Assembly (NCBI RefSeq): GCF_005405425.1
Contig: NZ_BJEA01000004.1
Coordinates: 168,418-232,417 of the forward strand
Direction of reading: 5' to 3'
Source: Lactiplantibacillus modestisalitolerans
GTDB taxonomy: Bacteria > Bacillota > Bacilli > Lactobacillales > Lactobacillaceae
DNA: 64,000 nucleotides
Shown here: positions 19,006-26,822 of the stretch, in pieces
Layout: each line of letters starts with the position of its first letter
How positions within the stretch are numbered: the first letter of the stretch is position 1
Notes under the pieces: model-generated
The model's database searches: none
What the model saw: only the letters and a program-made list of their open reading frames with translations
Told to the model about the DNA's origin: nothing
Position numbers and translations under genes: made by a program

Positions 19006-19792
19006 TAATTATTACGACCGCTGGACAGATAAGAAGTATATGTCGCCGACCTGGTTTAAGAAGTTTCTAGCTTGCGAGGCGGAGGCGTTGGCTGAGCTTA
19101 CCGGCAAGTGGCAGCCAGTACGGGACCCAACCGCCTTACTGGTTGGTAACTGGCTACACAGCTACTTTGAGAGCAAAGCAGCGCACGAGCAATTCAAGGC
19201 GGAACATCCCGAGGCACTTTCAAGCCGTGGCCCAACCAAGGGCCACCTCAAAGCCAGTTTTAAAGTAGCGGACGAGATGATCAAGGCGCTTAAATCGGAC
19301 GAAAGTTTTAACCAACTTTATCAAGGCGACAAAGAAGTGATTGTGACCGGCAAGATTGGCGGCTACCTGTGGAAGGGCAAGATTGATTGCTTGAACCTTG
19401 AACGCGGCTACTTCGCCGACTTGAAGACGACAATCGACATCTACAAGGGTTACTGGAACCCAGACACTAGAGAGCGCGAGCCGTTCGTGTATGCGTATAA
19501 CTATCAACTACAAATGGCGGTATATCAAGAATTGATTAAGCAGCGGTTCGGCGTGGAGTGCAAGCCGTATATCGTGGCTGTAAGCAAGCAGACGCCGCCC
19601 GACAAGCAAGTAATCGACTTACCCGAGTATCGGCTTAAGAACGCTATGAGCGAGGTGCTAGGCGGGCAGGAACGCATTCAGCAGGTAATCGCTGGCAATA
19701 TCGAGCCAGAACGTTGCGAACACTGCGAGTATTGCCGAGCCACCAAGCGATTGGACAGCGTAGTTAGTGCCGACGATTTGTTAGGAGCGTGA
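18917..19792 (+). CDS. PD-(D/E)XK exonuclease, RecE-like (DUF3799 type)
   Basis: 291 residues. Nuclease signs: LLVGNWLHSYFES, KGKIDCL followed by YFADLKTT (the D...DLK core at about 155-175) and QLQMAVYQE, with a cysteine pair CEHCEYC near the end that could hold an iron-sulfur cluster. The first ~35 residues are encoded in the 89-base overlap with recT; AAGGAGG nine bases before the ATG supports this start. The RecT partner makes a 5'-3' exonuclease role likely. Confidence 0.82.
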   Translation: MIKNLPQQQQTTTKPTKKVFSTTLTNLTPNNYYDRWTDKKYMSPTWFKKFLACEAEALAELTGKWQPVRDPTALLVGNWLHSYFESKAAHEQFKAEHPEALSSRGPTKGHLKASFKVADEMIKALKSDESFNQLYQGDKEVIVTGKIGGYLWKGKIDCLNLERGYFADLKTTIDIYKGYWNPDTREREPFVYAYNYQLQMAVYQELIKQRFGVECKPYIVAVSKQTPPDKQVIDLPEYRLKNAMSEVLGGQERIQQVIAGNIEPERCEHCEYCRATKRLDSVVSADDLLGA

Positions 19793-19798
19793 GACAAC

Positions 19799-20539
19799 AT
19801 GGGAAACCTACTAATCAGCGAGCCACCTTTACAAGTATTGCCGTCTTTAGCAAATAAAATCGGCTTGAATGAAGCTATTGTTTTACAGCAATTTCATTAT
19901 TGGCTGATCCGGTCAAATAACGAACGTGACGGCCATAAATGGATCTACAACAGCTATACAAGTTGGCACAAACAATTTCCGTTTTGGAGTATGAACACAC
20001 TAAAGCGTGCAATTTTAAGTTTGGAGCAAGACGAATATTTGATTTCCGGAAATTACAACAAGGCTGGATTCGATAAAACGAAGTGGTACCGCATAAATTA
20101 TGGCAAGTTGGGTATGGGTCAACCATTGACCCAAAGTGAGCCAACGAGTGACCCAAAATTGGACGATGGGTCGGCCCACAATGGGTCAACCAATACCAAT
20201 AGATTACCAGAGAGTACTTCAGAGACTACTACAAACCATAGTGTGGCTGAAGCCACACAGTTCGATTGGCAGTCAGTAATTGATTACCTTAACGAAAAAT
20301 CTGGGAAACATTTCAGGCATACGGATTCTAATCGGCGGTTGGTTGTGTCTCGGCACAAAGATGGAGACTTCACCATTGATGATTTTAAGCGGGTTATTGA
20401 TAACCAGTGTTTTGAATGGTTGCACGATAAAAACATGATGAAGTACCTGCGCCCAGATACGCTGTTTAGGGCGTCGAAGTTTGAAGGGTACCTCAACAAC
20501 ACACCACAGCAGCCAAGACAAGGTGGGTGGTTTGATTGA
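19799..20539 (+). CDS. DnaD-like phage replication protein
   Basis: 246 residues. The N-terminal winged helix (about 5-105, LQQFHYWLIRS...NTLKRAILSLE) is of the phage replisome-organiser type and the C-terminus (about 160-235, DYLNEKSGKHFR...KYLRPDTLFR) matches the conserved phage C-terminal domain found on DnaD-like proteins. The middle is a low-complexity linker encoded by repeats that look like origin iterons. It probably binds the phage origin and recruits the helicase with the DnaC-like protein downstream. Confidence 0.82.
   Translation: MGNLLISEPPLQVLPSLANKIGLNEAIVLQQFHYWLIRSNNERDGHKWIYNSYTSWHKQFPFWSMNTLKRAILSLEQDEYLISGNYNKAGFDKTKWYRINYGKLGMGQPLTQSEPTSDPKLDDGSAHNGSTNTNRLPESTSETTTNHSVAEATQFDWQSVIDYLNEKSGKHFRHTDSNRRLVVSRHKDGDFTIDDFKRVIDNQCFEWLHDKNMMKYLRPDTLFRASKFEGYLNNTPQQPRQGGWFD
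20115..20189. other. Candidate phage replication origin (GGGTCA iterons)
   Basis: Five copies of GGGTC(A) or its complement (20116, 20127, 20149, 20168, 20183), the first two forming the inverted repeat TGGGTCAACCATTGACCCA. They lie within the linker region of the replication gene, a common place for phage origins. Confidence 0.5.
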
Positions 20540-21333
20540 GCGACGATATGAAGACGGTACAGGCGCTGTTCAATCCCGCCATGCTTTCTAAGGTGATTCA
20601 CGCCAAGGGCATTGACGCCGACAAGCTGCCAACCAAGGAAGAATTGGATCAGCTGACACTAGAGAAAGCGGAGCGGACGGTGCAGGCCAAACACCGGCGC
20701 CACTACTACCACATGAGCGTGTGGAGCGGTGAGGTGCCACTGCGATTTCGGTTTGACGATTGGGACGTAACCAAGCAAAGGGACCAATCACGGGCACGAG
20801 AGCTTGGTAATCGGGCGTTTAAGATAGCTCGGGAGCTTGCCAAACAGCCTTTTAATGTCGTACTAAGCGGCGAGCGGGGCACCGGTAAGACTTCACTAGC
20901 ATTAGCCATCATGGCCCAGCTTATGCGGCAGGGGCAGACGTGCATGTTTGTATCAACCGCCGAACTGCTCCGGCTGGTTAACGACAAGTACGAGGCGCCA
21001 GACGTACGTGAACGCTTGATGTACATTACCAAGGATATGAAAGCCGTTGATGTGCTGATACTGGACGACTTCGGTACCGAGGGTGGAAAACCAAACGAAC
21101 AAGGATTCTACAAGCCAGTACACAAGGACTTGCAGACGTTGATGTATCAGGTAGCCAACGCGCGTTGCAACTTTGAAACCAACCAAGCGCGCCACGCTAC
21201 CATCATCACGACCAACAACACGAAACGTGAATTAGAAACGATGTATGACAAAAAGACCGTCGACCGGTTGATGACCAAAAACCCAGCCCATCAGCTAAGT
21301 TTCGACGATATGGAGGGTGTTCGGAATGTGTAA
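20536..21333 (+). CDS. DnaC-like helicase loader ATPase
   Basis: 265 residues. AAA+ fold with Walker A GERGTGKTS (about 115-123), Walker B VLILDDFGTE (about 174-183) and sensor region ATIITTNNT. Starts with a TTG overlapping the stop of the replication gene, or at the ATG at 20548. It should load the host replicative helicase at the phage origin. Confidence 0.88.
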   Translation: MSDDMKTVQALFNPAMLSKVIHAKGIDADKLPTKEELDQLTLEKAERTVQAKHRRHYYHMSVWSGEVPLRFRFDDWDVTKQRDQSRARELGNRAFKIARELAKQPFNVVLSGERGTGKTSLALAIMAQLMRQGQTCMFVSTAELLRLVNDKYEAPDVRERLMYITKDMKAVDVLILDDFGTEGGKPNEQGFYKPVHKDLQTLMYQVANARCNFETNQARHATIITTNNTKRELETMYDKKTVDRLMTKNPAHQLSFDDMEGVRNV

Positions 21334-21466
21334 CCTATGTAACGGTACCAAAATCATTCATACAGAAATTATGGCGGGCGTCATGGCGGTGGCGCCATGC
21401 CCGAACTGCACCGGTTTTACGCACACACACTACGAGAACGAATTGGAGGCGTTTAAACATGAATGA
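21326..21466 (+). CDS. Small zinc-ribbon-like phage protein (46 aa)
   Basis: ATG at 21326 overlaps the end of the DnaC-like gene, with GGAGGGTG upstream. The product contains two cysteine pairs, CNLC near the start and CPNC in the middle, spaced as in a rubredoxin-like or DnaJ-like zinc knuckle. It ends inside the start of the antirepressor gene. Confidence 0.6.
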   Translation: MCNLCNGTKIIHTEIMAGVMAVAPCPNCTGFTHTHYENELEAFKHE

Positions 21467-22238
21467 AGTTAGTAGTTTTGATTTTAACGGCAGCTTAGTT
21501 AGAACGGTAATTATCAACAACGAACCCTATTTCGTTGGTAAAGATTCGGCATTAGCAATCGGATATACGAACACACGAAAAGCGATTCGAGATCATGTAA
21601 AAAGCAAATACAGGAGGGAGGAACGAATCGGTACCCCCTCTGGGGTTCAGACAATGACGGTTATTGCTGAACCCGGAGTATATCAGCTGGCTAGCCAGAG
21701 CAAGTTACCAACGGCTGAACCGTTCCAAGATTGGGTGTATGAGCAGGTTCTGCCAACGATTCGAAAGCACGGTGCCTACATGACCGATGCCAAAATTGAA
21801 GAAGTGCTCACGGATCCAGACACGATTATCAAATTGGCTACACAACTGAAAGACGAGCGAGCCGGGCGGCAACTCGCCGAGCAAAAGGTTAAGCAGTTAC
21901 AACCCAAGGCTGACTATTATGACCGAATTTTGGCTAATACGGGACTGATTACGACTACTTCGATTGCTAAGAATTACGGTATGTCAGCAGTGCGATTTAA
22001 TCAGTTGCTGCATGATGCGGGCGTTCAATTCAACCAGTCAGGTAGCTGGTATCTGTACAGCAAGTATCAACGTCACGGATATACGCATACGGTGCCGATT
22101 CCAATCGAGCATCGAGATGGGCGACCAGATGTCAAGATGCAGACCAAATGGACCCAGAGGGGCCACAAATTCATTTATGAGCTACTCAAGAAACTGGACG
22201 TTTTGCCGATGATTGAGCGCGAAGCAGTAACAGCCTAA
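21459..22238 (+). CDS. BRO/KilAC phage antirepressor
   Basis: 259 residues. N-terminal BRO domain (about 10-105, PYFVGKDSALAIGYTNTRKAI, VYQLASQSKLPTAEPFQDWV), an acidic/helical connector and a C-terminal KilAC (ANT) domain (about 145-250, SIAKNYGMSAVRFNQLLHDAGV, KWTQRGHKFIYELL). Such proteins counter the repressor or modulate lysis-lysogeny. Here it sits in the replication operon and not beside cro, so it should act after early transcription starts. Confidence 0.88.
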   Translation: MNEVSSFDFNGSLVRTVIINNEPYFVGKDSALAIGYTNTRKAIRDHVKSKYRREERIGTPSGVQTMTVIAEPGVYQLASQSKLPTAEPFQDWVYEQVLPTIRKHGAYMTDAKIEEVLTDPDTIIKLATQLKDERAGRQLAEQKVKQLQPKADYYDRILANTGLITTTSIAKNYGMSAVRFNQLLHDAGVQFNQSGSWYLYSKYQRHGYTHTVPIPIEHRDGRPDVKMQTKWTQRGHKFIYELLKKLDVLPMIEREAVTA

Positions 22239-22250
22239 GAAGGTGTGAAT

Positions 22251-22568
22251 TTGATTGACCATACCCAGCTTTTGAAGGCGGTGAGAGAGGTAGAGAACCG
22301 GCACGGTGGTAGCGTGCTGACGGCTAGCGATGATGAGATGCAGGCTATCTGGGCGATTACTGGTGGGCATAAGCAGTGGGTTGAGGCTAGCCCGCGTGAG
22401 TTTAAAGAGATTAGATTGATGGCTGATAGGCGCGCACACGAAAAGGTGCTTGACATTCGCGCCACTGCCCAACGGTTAGGTCACTCGACATCGTGGGTGC
22501 GTAGGCGCGAGCGAGCCTATCGAGCAGGCGAACTGAGAACGACTAAGACAAGGAAGTTGATAACGTGA
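22251..22568 (+). CDS. Hypothetical phage protein with HTH-like C-terminus (105 aa)
   Basis: The TTG at 22251, seven bases after AAGG, is my preferred start; a GTG at 22245 is too close to that site. The C-terminal part (DIRATAQRLGHSTSWVRRRERAYR, split) looks like a helix-turn-helix. It overlaps the VRR-NUC gene by 4 bases. Family not recognised. Confidence 0.55.
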   Translation: MIDHTQLLKAVREVENRHGGSVLTASDDEMQAIWAITGGHKQWVEASPREFKEIRLMADRRAHEKVLDIRATAQRLGHSTSWVRRRERAYRAGELRTTKTRKLIT

Positions 22569-23017
22569 ATAAAGTTAAGTACCCCAAGGGGGTTGCTCCA
22601 GCATACCGACACACTAAAGCCCGGAGAGCTGGCAAGCATACTAAGCGACGCGGGCCGGGTCCGGAACAGCTGATTCAGCGTGACATTATTGCGGCGCTCA
22701 AAATGGCTGGGCATCACGTCTGGCGCATGAACGTTGGGGCAGTTAAGAAAGAGGATGGAGGATATTTTAGGGCCGGCCCACAGGCTGGGTTCCCGGATGT
22801 ATTCGGCTATCGTAAAAGCGACGGTAAGGCCTTCTTCATCGAAGTTAAAACGAAGCAAGGCAAGCGGCGAGAGGTACAAGATAATTTTGCCCGAGATGTT
22901 GCAGGCGATTCAGTGATATACGGGGTCGCGCGGTCGGCACAAGAGGCCCTAGATATCGTGACTAAGGGATTAAACAGAACGGAGGATGACCCACATGGCA
23001 GAACTAGTGCCAGATAA
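22565..23017 (+). CDS. VRR-NUC domain nuclease
   Basis: 150 residues: basic N-terminus, then GPEQLIQRDIIAALKMAGH, AGFPDVFGY and AFFIEVKTKQGK, the order E...D...ExK of the VRR-NUC (PD-(D/E)XK-like) fold. Stand-alone VRR-NUC proteins are frequent in phage replication modules and may resolve branched DNA or trim ends. GTG start. Confidence 0.85.
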   Translation: MNKVKYPKGVAPAYRHTKARRAGKHTKRRGPGPEQLIQRDIIAALKMAGHHVWRMNVGAVKKEDGGYFRAGPQAGFPDVFGYRKSDGKAFFIEVKTKQGKRREVQDNFARDVAGDSVIYGVARSAQEALDIVTKGLNRTEDDPHGRTSAR

Positions 23018-23186
23018 AGTTTACAAGTGTTTCGAGACGAGCGGCCGTTATATTAGCAATGCGGATTATAAGACCTATACCCGATTAGGCAATGCTATGC
23101 GGCGCCGAGACCAGTTAAATCGCGAAAACAGCAATGCTAATTATCGAGTACTAGCCGCAAAAGGTTGGTTTGAAGTTGATGACTAA
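22995..23186 (+). CDS. Hypothetical phage protein (63 aa)
   Basis: ATG at 22995 with GGAGGATG upstream, overlapping the VRR-NUC gene by 23 bases. Basic, with RRRDQLNREN in the middle. No family recognised. Confidence 0.55.
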   Translation: MAELVPDKVYKCFETSGRYISNADYKTYTRLGNAMRRRDQLNRENSNANYRVLAAKGWFEVDD

Positions 23187-23230
23187 TTTTTAATACTAAG
23201 ACTAAAACGAAATGAAACGAGGAAAATATC

Positions 23231-23521
23231 ATGGATCCAAAATTTAAAGAAGTTGATTTTAATGACTTACCAGATGAAGTTAAGCGAACGTACGCCGAGT
23301 TGCCGGTGATTCCTAAGGAAGTGGCGGGATGGATTGCAAAGTGCAAAAACAATGGTGTTTCAATAGGTGACGCACTTTGCTCCGAACGACGTCCAGAGAA
23401 AGTGCGAGACTGGATGGCGCTTACGCCCGGAACTTATGAGTTTAATCAGCAAAGATATGCAAAATATCAGGGCTTAATGGCCCGTGCGTGGCTCGACGGG
23501 TACACAGTGGAGGATGAGTAG
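23231..23521 (+). CDS. DUF1642-like phage protein (96 aa)
   Basis: The pattern PVIPKEVAGWIAKCKNNG ... QRYAKYQGLMARAWLDGY is that of DUF1642 proteins, which are frequent in early regions of lactobacillus and lactococcus phages and have no known function. Confidence 0.65.
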   Translation: MDPKFKEVDFNDLPDEVKRTYAELPVIPKEVAGWIAKCKNNGVSIGDALCSERRPEKVRDWMALTPGTYEFNQQRYAKYQGLMARAWLDGYTVEDE

Positions 23522-23550
23522 GCGGTTCAGCTGTTCGAGGAGGATTAAGT

Positions 23551-24063
23551 ATGAGTTTAGTTATTGTTTCAAGCAAAGCAACACAGTTACCAAATCCAGA
23601 AGAAGAATGGAACTATCCAGATAAAGATGATTTCACTTATCGTGATAATCCGGAGAAATTCGCAGCTGATTGTGACGAGTTTCAAAAAATGACGGATCAG
23701 TACGAAGCAGAACAAGAGGATGCCGAGGCTGATACCTTTCAAATTGGCTATGGGGCTTTTAAAAGCTTTCGGGCGCAATTAGCTCTACCATTAGGATTTC
23801 ACTACTATGTTAAAGATTCAAGCGATCCGTTTAGTTGGTGGTTGCAACGAGACCGTGATGATTCGATTGAGGCGGATGCAGTCGGAGAATTCTTGCTTCA
23901 CTCGGATTGTGATGGTGAACTTGGATCGAGATGTATTCGAACGCTGTTTAGTGAAATGAATAAACTGACGCCTGATCAAACTAAAACTATTAATCGGTAT
24001 GAGGAGTTTTACACGTTCACACGTAAAAGTGCGGAAAATGGATTACATTGGATTTTTTGTTAG
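23551..24063 (+). CDS. Hypothetical acidic phage protein (170 aa)
   Basis: AGGAGGATTAAGT precedes the ATG. Strongly acidic, Asp/Glu-rich throughout, with a C-terminal ENGLHWIFC end. No recognisable motif. The composition is like that of small phage inhibitors of host proteins, but this is only a resemblance. Confidence 0.55.
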   Translation: MSLVIVSSKATQLPNPEEEWNYPDKDDFTYRDNPEKFAADCDEFQKMTDQYEAEQEDAEADTFQIGYGAFKSFRAQLALPLGFHYYVKDSSDPFSWWLQRDRDDSIEADAVGEFLLHSDCDGELGSRCIRTLFSEMNKLTPDQTKTINRYEEFYTFTRKSAENGLHWIFC

Positions 24064-24112
24064 TCGAATTTTCAGTTTTACATCTTTTATATAAAAAATG
24101 GAGGCATTAATT

Positions 24113-24307
24113 ATGACATTTGCACAGGCACATAAATTGTTACAGGAACAAAGCGATAAAGGGGCAGACACTTGGTATGGTCCCAGTTTAGAAAAGCATA
24201 GTCGGGTTCGAGGACATTTGGAATGGGGAACAGTAGAACTAATCTTGTTTCAGCTTCAAAAGGAATACGCGCCCGAAGAAAGTCAGGTTAAAGATGGAAT
24301 CTTCTAA
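24113..24307 (+). CDS. Hypothetical phage protein (64 aa)
   Basis: Starts MTFAQAHKLLQEQSDKGADT; GGAGG is eight bases before the ATG at 24113, so the in-frame ATG at 24098 is unlikely. Overlaps the next gene by 14 bases. No family recognised. Confidence 0.55.
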   Translation: MTFAQAHKLLQEQSDKGADTWYGPSLEKHSRVRGHLEWGTVELILFQLQKEYAPEESQVKDGIF

Positions 24308-24596
24308 AATACACGAATTAAAGATTGCGCCAAAGTACATGGATGCTCAATTAGCTGGTGTCAAAAACTTTGAAATCCGTAAGAATGACCGTCACTTTCG
24401 CGTCGGTGACCGATTGCTGTTGCGCGAGTGGACCGATGGTAAGTTAACTGGCCGTAGCCTGACGGTTTACGTGATCTACATCACTGACTACCAGCAACGA
24501 GATGGGTATGTGGTACTGGGAACTAAGCCACTAGGGCATACGAGTGATTCTTTATTAGAAGACGCAATGTCGCTGACACAGGAGGCAATTTTATGA
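24294..24596 (+). CDS. ASCH/PUA-like DUF3850 protein
   Basis: 100 residues: HELKIAPKYMDAQLAGVKNF, EIRKNDRHFRVGD, LLLREW and YVVLGTKPL are the hallmarks of DUF3850 within the ASCH/PUA-like fold. These small proteins are common in phages and may bind RNA. Confidence 0.8.
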   Translation: MESSKIHELKIAPKYMDAQLAGVKNFEIRKNDRHFRVGDRLLLREWTDGKLTGRSLTVYVIYITDYQQRDGYVVLGTKPLGHTSDSLLEDAMSLTQEAIL

Positions 24597-24823
24597 AATA
24601 CGAATACCAGTTTACTTTTTGGCGATTTGACTTGAGTAGGATTCGTGATTGTTTTTTAACCATAGACCTGAGTGAAGAAGCTGCGAATAAGTTATATAAA
24701 ATGTATAAAATCGGCAATGATGGCTGGAATGATCAGTTTGCGCCAATTAAAGTTTCTGACAGTAGGGGGATAGCGGTAAATAGCAAGTTCAAATTATATT
24801 CAGTGCTTAAAATTCCAGAATAA
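24593..24823 (+). CDS. Hypothetical phage protein (76 aa)
   Basis: ATG overlaps the upstream stop (ATGA), with GGAGG upstream. Product starts MKYEYQFTFWRFDLSRIRD. No motif recognised. Confidence 0.5.
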   Translation: MKYEYQFTFWRFDLSRIRDCFLTIDLSEEAANKLYKMYKIGNDGWNDQFAPIKVSDSRGIAVNSKFKLYSVLKIPE

Positions 24824-24904
24824 AAAGCGCTGCCATCACTAGCACCGCCCCGATTGAACCTCAACAGTTTGATTATATCACAGTTAAAACAAGGGGTGGC
24901 AGTG

Positions 24905-25372
24905 ATGGAGAGCATTTTTAAAGGTGTGGATGAAGACCGGACGGCTATTAAAGCAGAACGAGTTTTAAAAGGTTATCGTAAATGGCTTCTAAGAGCACGT
25001 AAGGTTAATTTTAACCTGCAAAGCCCAGCTATGGACGGTATGCCTAAAAGTACCAGTTATAGAAATCCTATTGAGGCGAAACACGTTAATAAATGGAATG
25101 CCGAATTCATGGCGAAGTTAGTAGTTAACGTGATTAAGGGTATCGTTATCGATGAAAAAACGGAGATATATTCAGAGTTGCTGATGCTGTTTTACATCAA
25201 GAACTACTCGAAGACTAAGTGCATGATAACGTTAAACATTTCGGATAAAACGTTCAATAAGTACCTTAAGCAGGCACAATTAACGTTCGCTGAAGTTTAT
25301 CCGGATAAAGTCGAAAATTTATTAGTTAAGAAGTACGAACCAGAAGTTGTTGAGCATTATGACGAGGATTGA
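24905..25372 (+). CDS. ArpU-type late transcription regulator
   Basis: 155 residues. Resembles ArpU-family phage transcription regulators: basic N-terminus, central helices and a sigma-factor-like end (ILFYIKNYSKTKCM-like stretch and ISDKTFNKYLKQAQLTFAE). The ATG at 24905 has AAGGGGTGG upstream. It is the last gene before the packaging genes, the usual place of the activator of late genes; 11-bp tandem repeats and a promoter lacking a -35 follow directly. Confidence 0.72.
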   Translation: MESIFKGVDEDRTAIKAERVLKGYRKWLLRARKVNFNLQSPAMDGMPKSTSYRNPIEAKHVNKWNAEFMAKLVVNVIKGIVIDEKTEIYSELLMLFYIKNYSKTKCMITLNISDKTFNKYLKQAQLTFAEVYPDKVENLLVKKYEPEVVEHYDED

Positions 25373-25379
25373 AAAAACT

Positions 25380-25434
25380 CCGAGTAAATTCCGGGTAAAT
25401 TCCGACAAGTTTCCGAGTTGATTCCGGAAAATGC
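25380..25434 (+). repeat. 11-bp tandem repeats, likely late activator sites
   Basis: Four clear head-to-tail copies of CCGRGTAAATT-like units (25380, 25391, 25402, 25413) and a fifth degenerate one. The 11-bp period is close to one helical turn. The array ends 15 bases before the -10 box TATATT (25449-25454). Confidence 0.7.
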
Positions 25435-25448
25435 ACGGAAAAGGGGAT

Positions 25449-25454
25449 TATATT
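25449..25454 (+). promoter_or_regulatory. Presumptive late promoter -10 box
   Basis: TATATT without a good -35 hexamer; the -35 region is covered by the degenerate end of the 11-bp repeats, as expected of an activator-dependent promoter. Confidence 0.45.
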
Positions 25455-25508
25455 AGTAGTATCGATTGATAGGTAAGCCACCCCTGGCTTGTAAAGGCCT
25501 ATCATTAT

Positions 25509-25614
25509 GTGCTTGTGGCGGAATAGGTAGACGCATAGTCAGACGCGCGTAACGGGCTTCAGGTGACACTGATGTGACCACACGTCATGCAGGGTGCAAA
25601 TCCTTGCCAAGCAC
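25509..25614 (+). tRNA. tRNA-Leu(CAG)-like RNA with an insertion
   Basis: A perfect 7-bp acceptor stem GTGCTTG/CAAGCAC, then TG and the Leu-type D-arm GCGGAATAGGTAGACGC, an anticodon-loop-like TTCAGGT (25558-25564), a 7-bp variable arm TGATGTG/CACGTCA and a T-arm with loop TGCAAAT. At 106 bases it is about 17 longer than a usual tRNA-Leu; the extra bases lie before the anticodon loop, and the anticodon stem pairs poorly. No encoded CCA. It may be a decayed tRNA, a tRNA mimic, or a functional unusual tRNA. Confidence 0.5.
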
Positions 25615-25780
25615 TTTGACGGATAGACGCATGAGCCTAAATGAGTTGCAGAACGTCCATAAGAATGACCTCCTTTCGAAATAGTGATGAGTACGATAAG
25701 GTCTATCCGTTGAGTACATACAGCGCAATCAAACGGCCACCAGATAGCATGCAGGAACATGCGCGCTGTGGTATTGTATA

Positions 25781-25866
25781 TAGATACTGAAAGGGGGCTT
25801 TGGCTCCCTCAGGTATTCTCAGTAATCCTTCAAACTGCTCTCGCTTATTGGCGGGAGTTTTTTGAT
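25781..25866 (+). terminator. Hairpins and terminator upstream of the packaging genes
   Basis: ATACTGA (25785-25791) pairs with TCAGGTAT with a one-base bulge around an inner GGGGGC/GCTCCC stem; then CTCTCGC and GCGGGAG flank a short loop followed by TTTTTT (about 25837-25863). The gap 25615-25886 otherwise holds no gene that I can support and might contain the packaging (cos or pac) site. Confidence 0.55.
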
Positions 25867-25886
25867 ACATATGAGGAGGAACTACA

Positions 25887-26006
25887 ATGAATACGGAAGA
25901 TATCGAGGCTATTGAGAATGATTGGAAAAAAGTTAATCTAGAACTATTCGGGGCACAATATCCATTCTGTTCAAGCAGTGAGGCAACTCATGGCAAAGAT
26001 GATTAA
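25887..26006 (+). CDS. Small hypothetical phage protein (39 aa)
   Basis: ATG at 25887 after GAGGAGG; the peptide starts MNTEDIEAIENDWKKVNLEL and is acidic. First open frame after the terminator in the late operon. Confidence 0.45.
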   Translation: MNTEDIEAIENDWKKVNLELFGAQYPFCSSSEATHGKDD

Positions 26007-26325
26007 CACAAAATATGGCTACGTCACGCCACAAGAAGCAGAGATGGATGCCCGCTTAGATAAATGGATGAAGCGTCGTGCTAAACAGCATGGCGCTTTT
26101 AGTTTGGATAAAAATAAAAAGGTGGTAATTATTATGAACAAAGTATTGTTGAAAAAGTTAAACACTGAATACGATGAACTGACGGACAAGATTGCTAAAG
26201 CTTGGCCGGCTGCCAGTAACTTAGATATTCCTGATGAACAACGGCAACTCATTGGTATTCAAGCAAGAGCTATGGAAACCTATGCACAGGTACTGGCAAT
26301 TCGGATTCGTTTACTCGAAAAATAA
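25990..26325 (+). CDS. Hypothetical phage protein before the terminase genes
   Basis: 111 residues if the ATG at 25990 is used, but a much better ribosome binding site (AAGGTGG) stands before the in-frame ATG at 26134, giving a 63-residue protein beginning MNKVLLKKLNTEYDELTDK. Small helical proteins of that size directly before the terminase are common in lactobacillus phages. Both products may be made. Function unknown. Confidence 0.5.
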   Translation: MAKMINTKYGYVTPQEAEMDARLDKWMKRRAKQHGAFSLDKNKKVVIIMNKVLLKKLNTEYDELTDKIAKAWPAASNLDIPDEQRQLIGIQARAMETYAQVLAIRIRLLEK

Positions 26326-26372
26326 TAGGATTATCAATCTAATTCCAATTAACGGAGGTGTGGTGGTATGTA

Positions 26373-26822
26373 ATGAAATCCGACAAAATCCGACAATTGA
26401 CGACTTTTTATTCGTTACCTAAAAAGCAGCAAAAGGCCATTATGTTGCTGTTTTCAGGCGAAATGAATCAAGGAGAAGTTGCCAACAATGTCGGCATATC
26501 AAGAACAACCATTTCAGCATGGAAACAGAAAGAAATATTTAGACAAGCACAGGATGAATATAATCGTTTTATGCTGCGTGACCTAACCAGTGAGGCCATT
26601 ATGACAATGCGTGAGCTGTTAGATGCACGTAGCGAGATGGTACGCTTTAGTGCTGCCAAGGATATTCTAGACCGGTCAATGAATGATGCTCAGATTCGTA
26701 AAGCTGAGGCTGAAGCAGATATTGCCGAGGCTAACGCGCAAGTTATCAAAGAAAGCGACGGCGAGGGTGTTCAAGTGAATGTTACTTTCCCAAAGGGCGG
26801 TGATCTAAATGGCGACAGTTGA
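26373..26822 (+). CDS. terS: Terminase small subunit
   Basis: 149 residues: N-terminal helix-turn-helix (QGEVANNVGISRTTISAWKQ) for recognising the packaging site, helical middle for oligomer formation and a charged C-terminal tail. Ends 14 bases inside the large subunit gene. A GTG at 26358 would add five residues but sits on the ribosome binding site. Confidence 0.88.
   Translation: MKSDKIRQLTTFYSLPKKQQKAIMLLFSGEMNQGEVANNVGISRTTISAWKQKEIFRQAQDEYNRFMLRDLTSEAIMTMRELLDARSEMVRFSAAKDILDRSMNDAQIRKAEAEADIAEANAQVIKESDGEGVQVNVTFPKGGDLNGDS

Noticed and set aside
25509..25614. Intron in the tRNA-like gene
   Set aside because: The insertion is only about 17 bases, far too short for a group I intron, and no other bacterial tRNA intron type is known.
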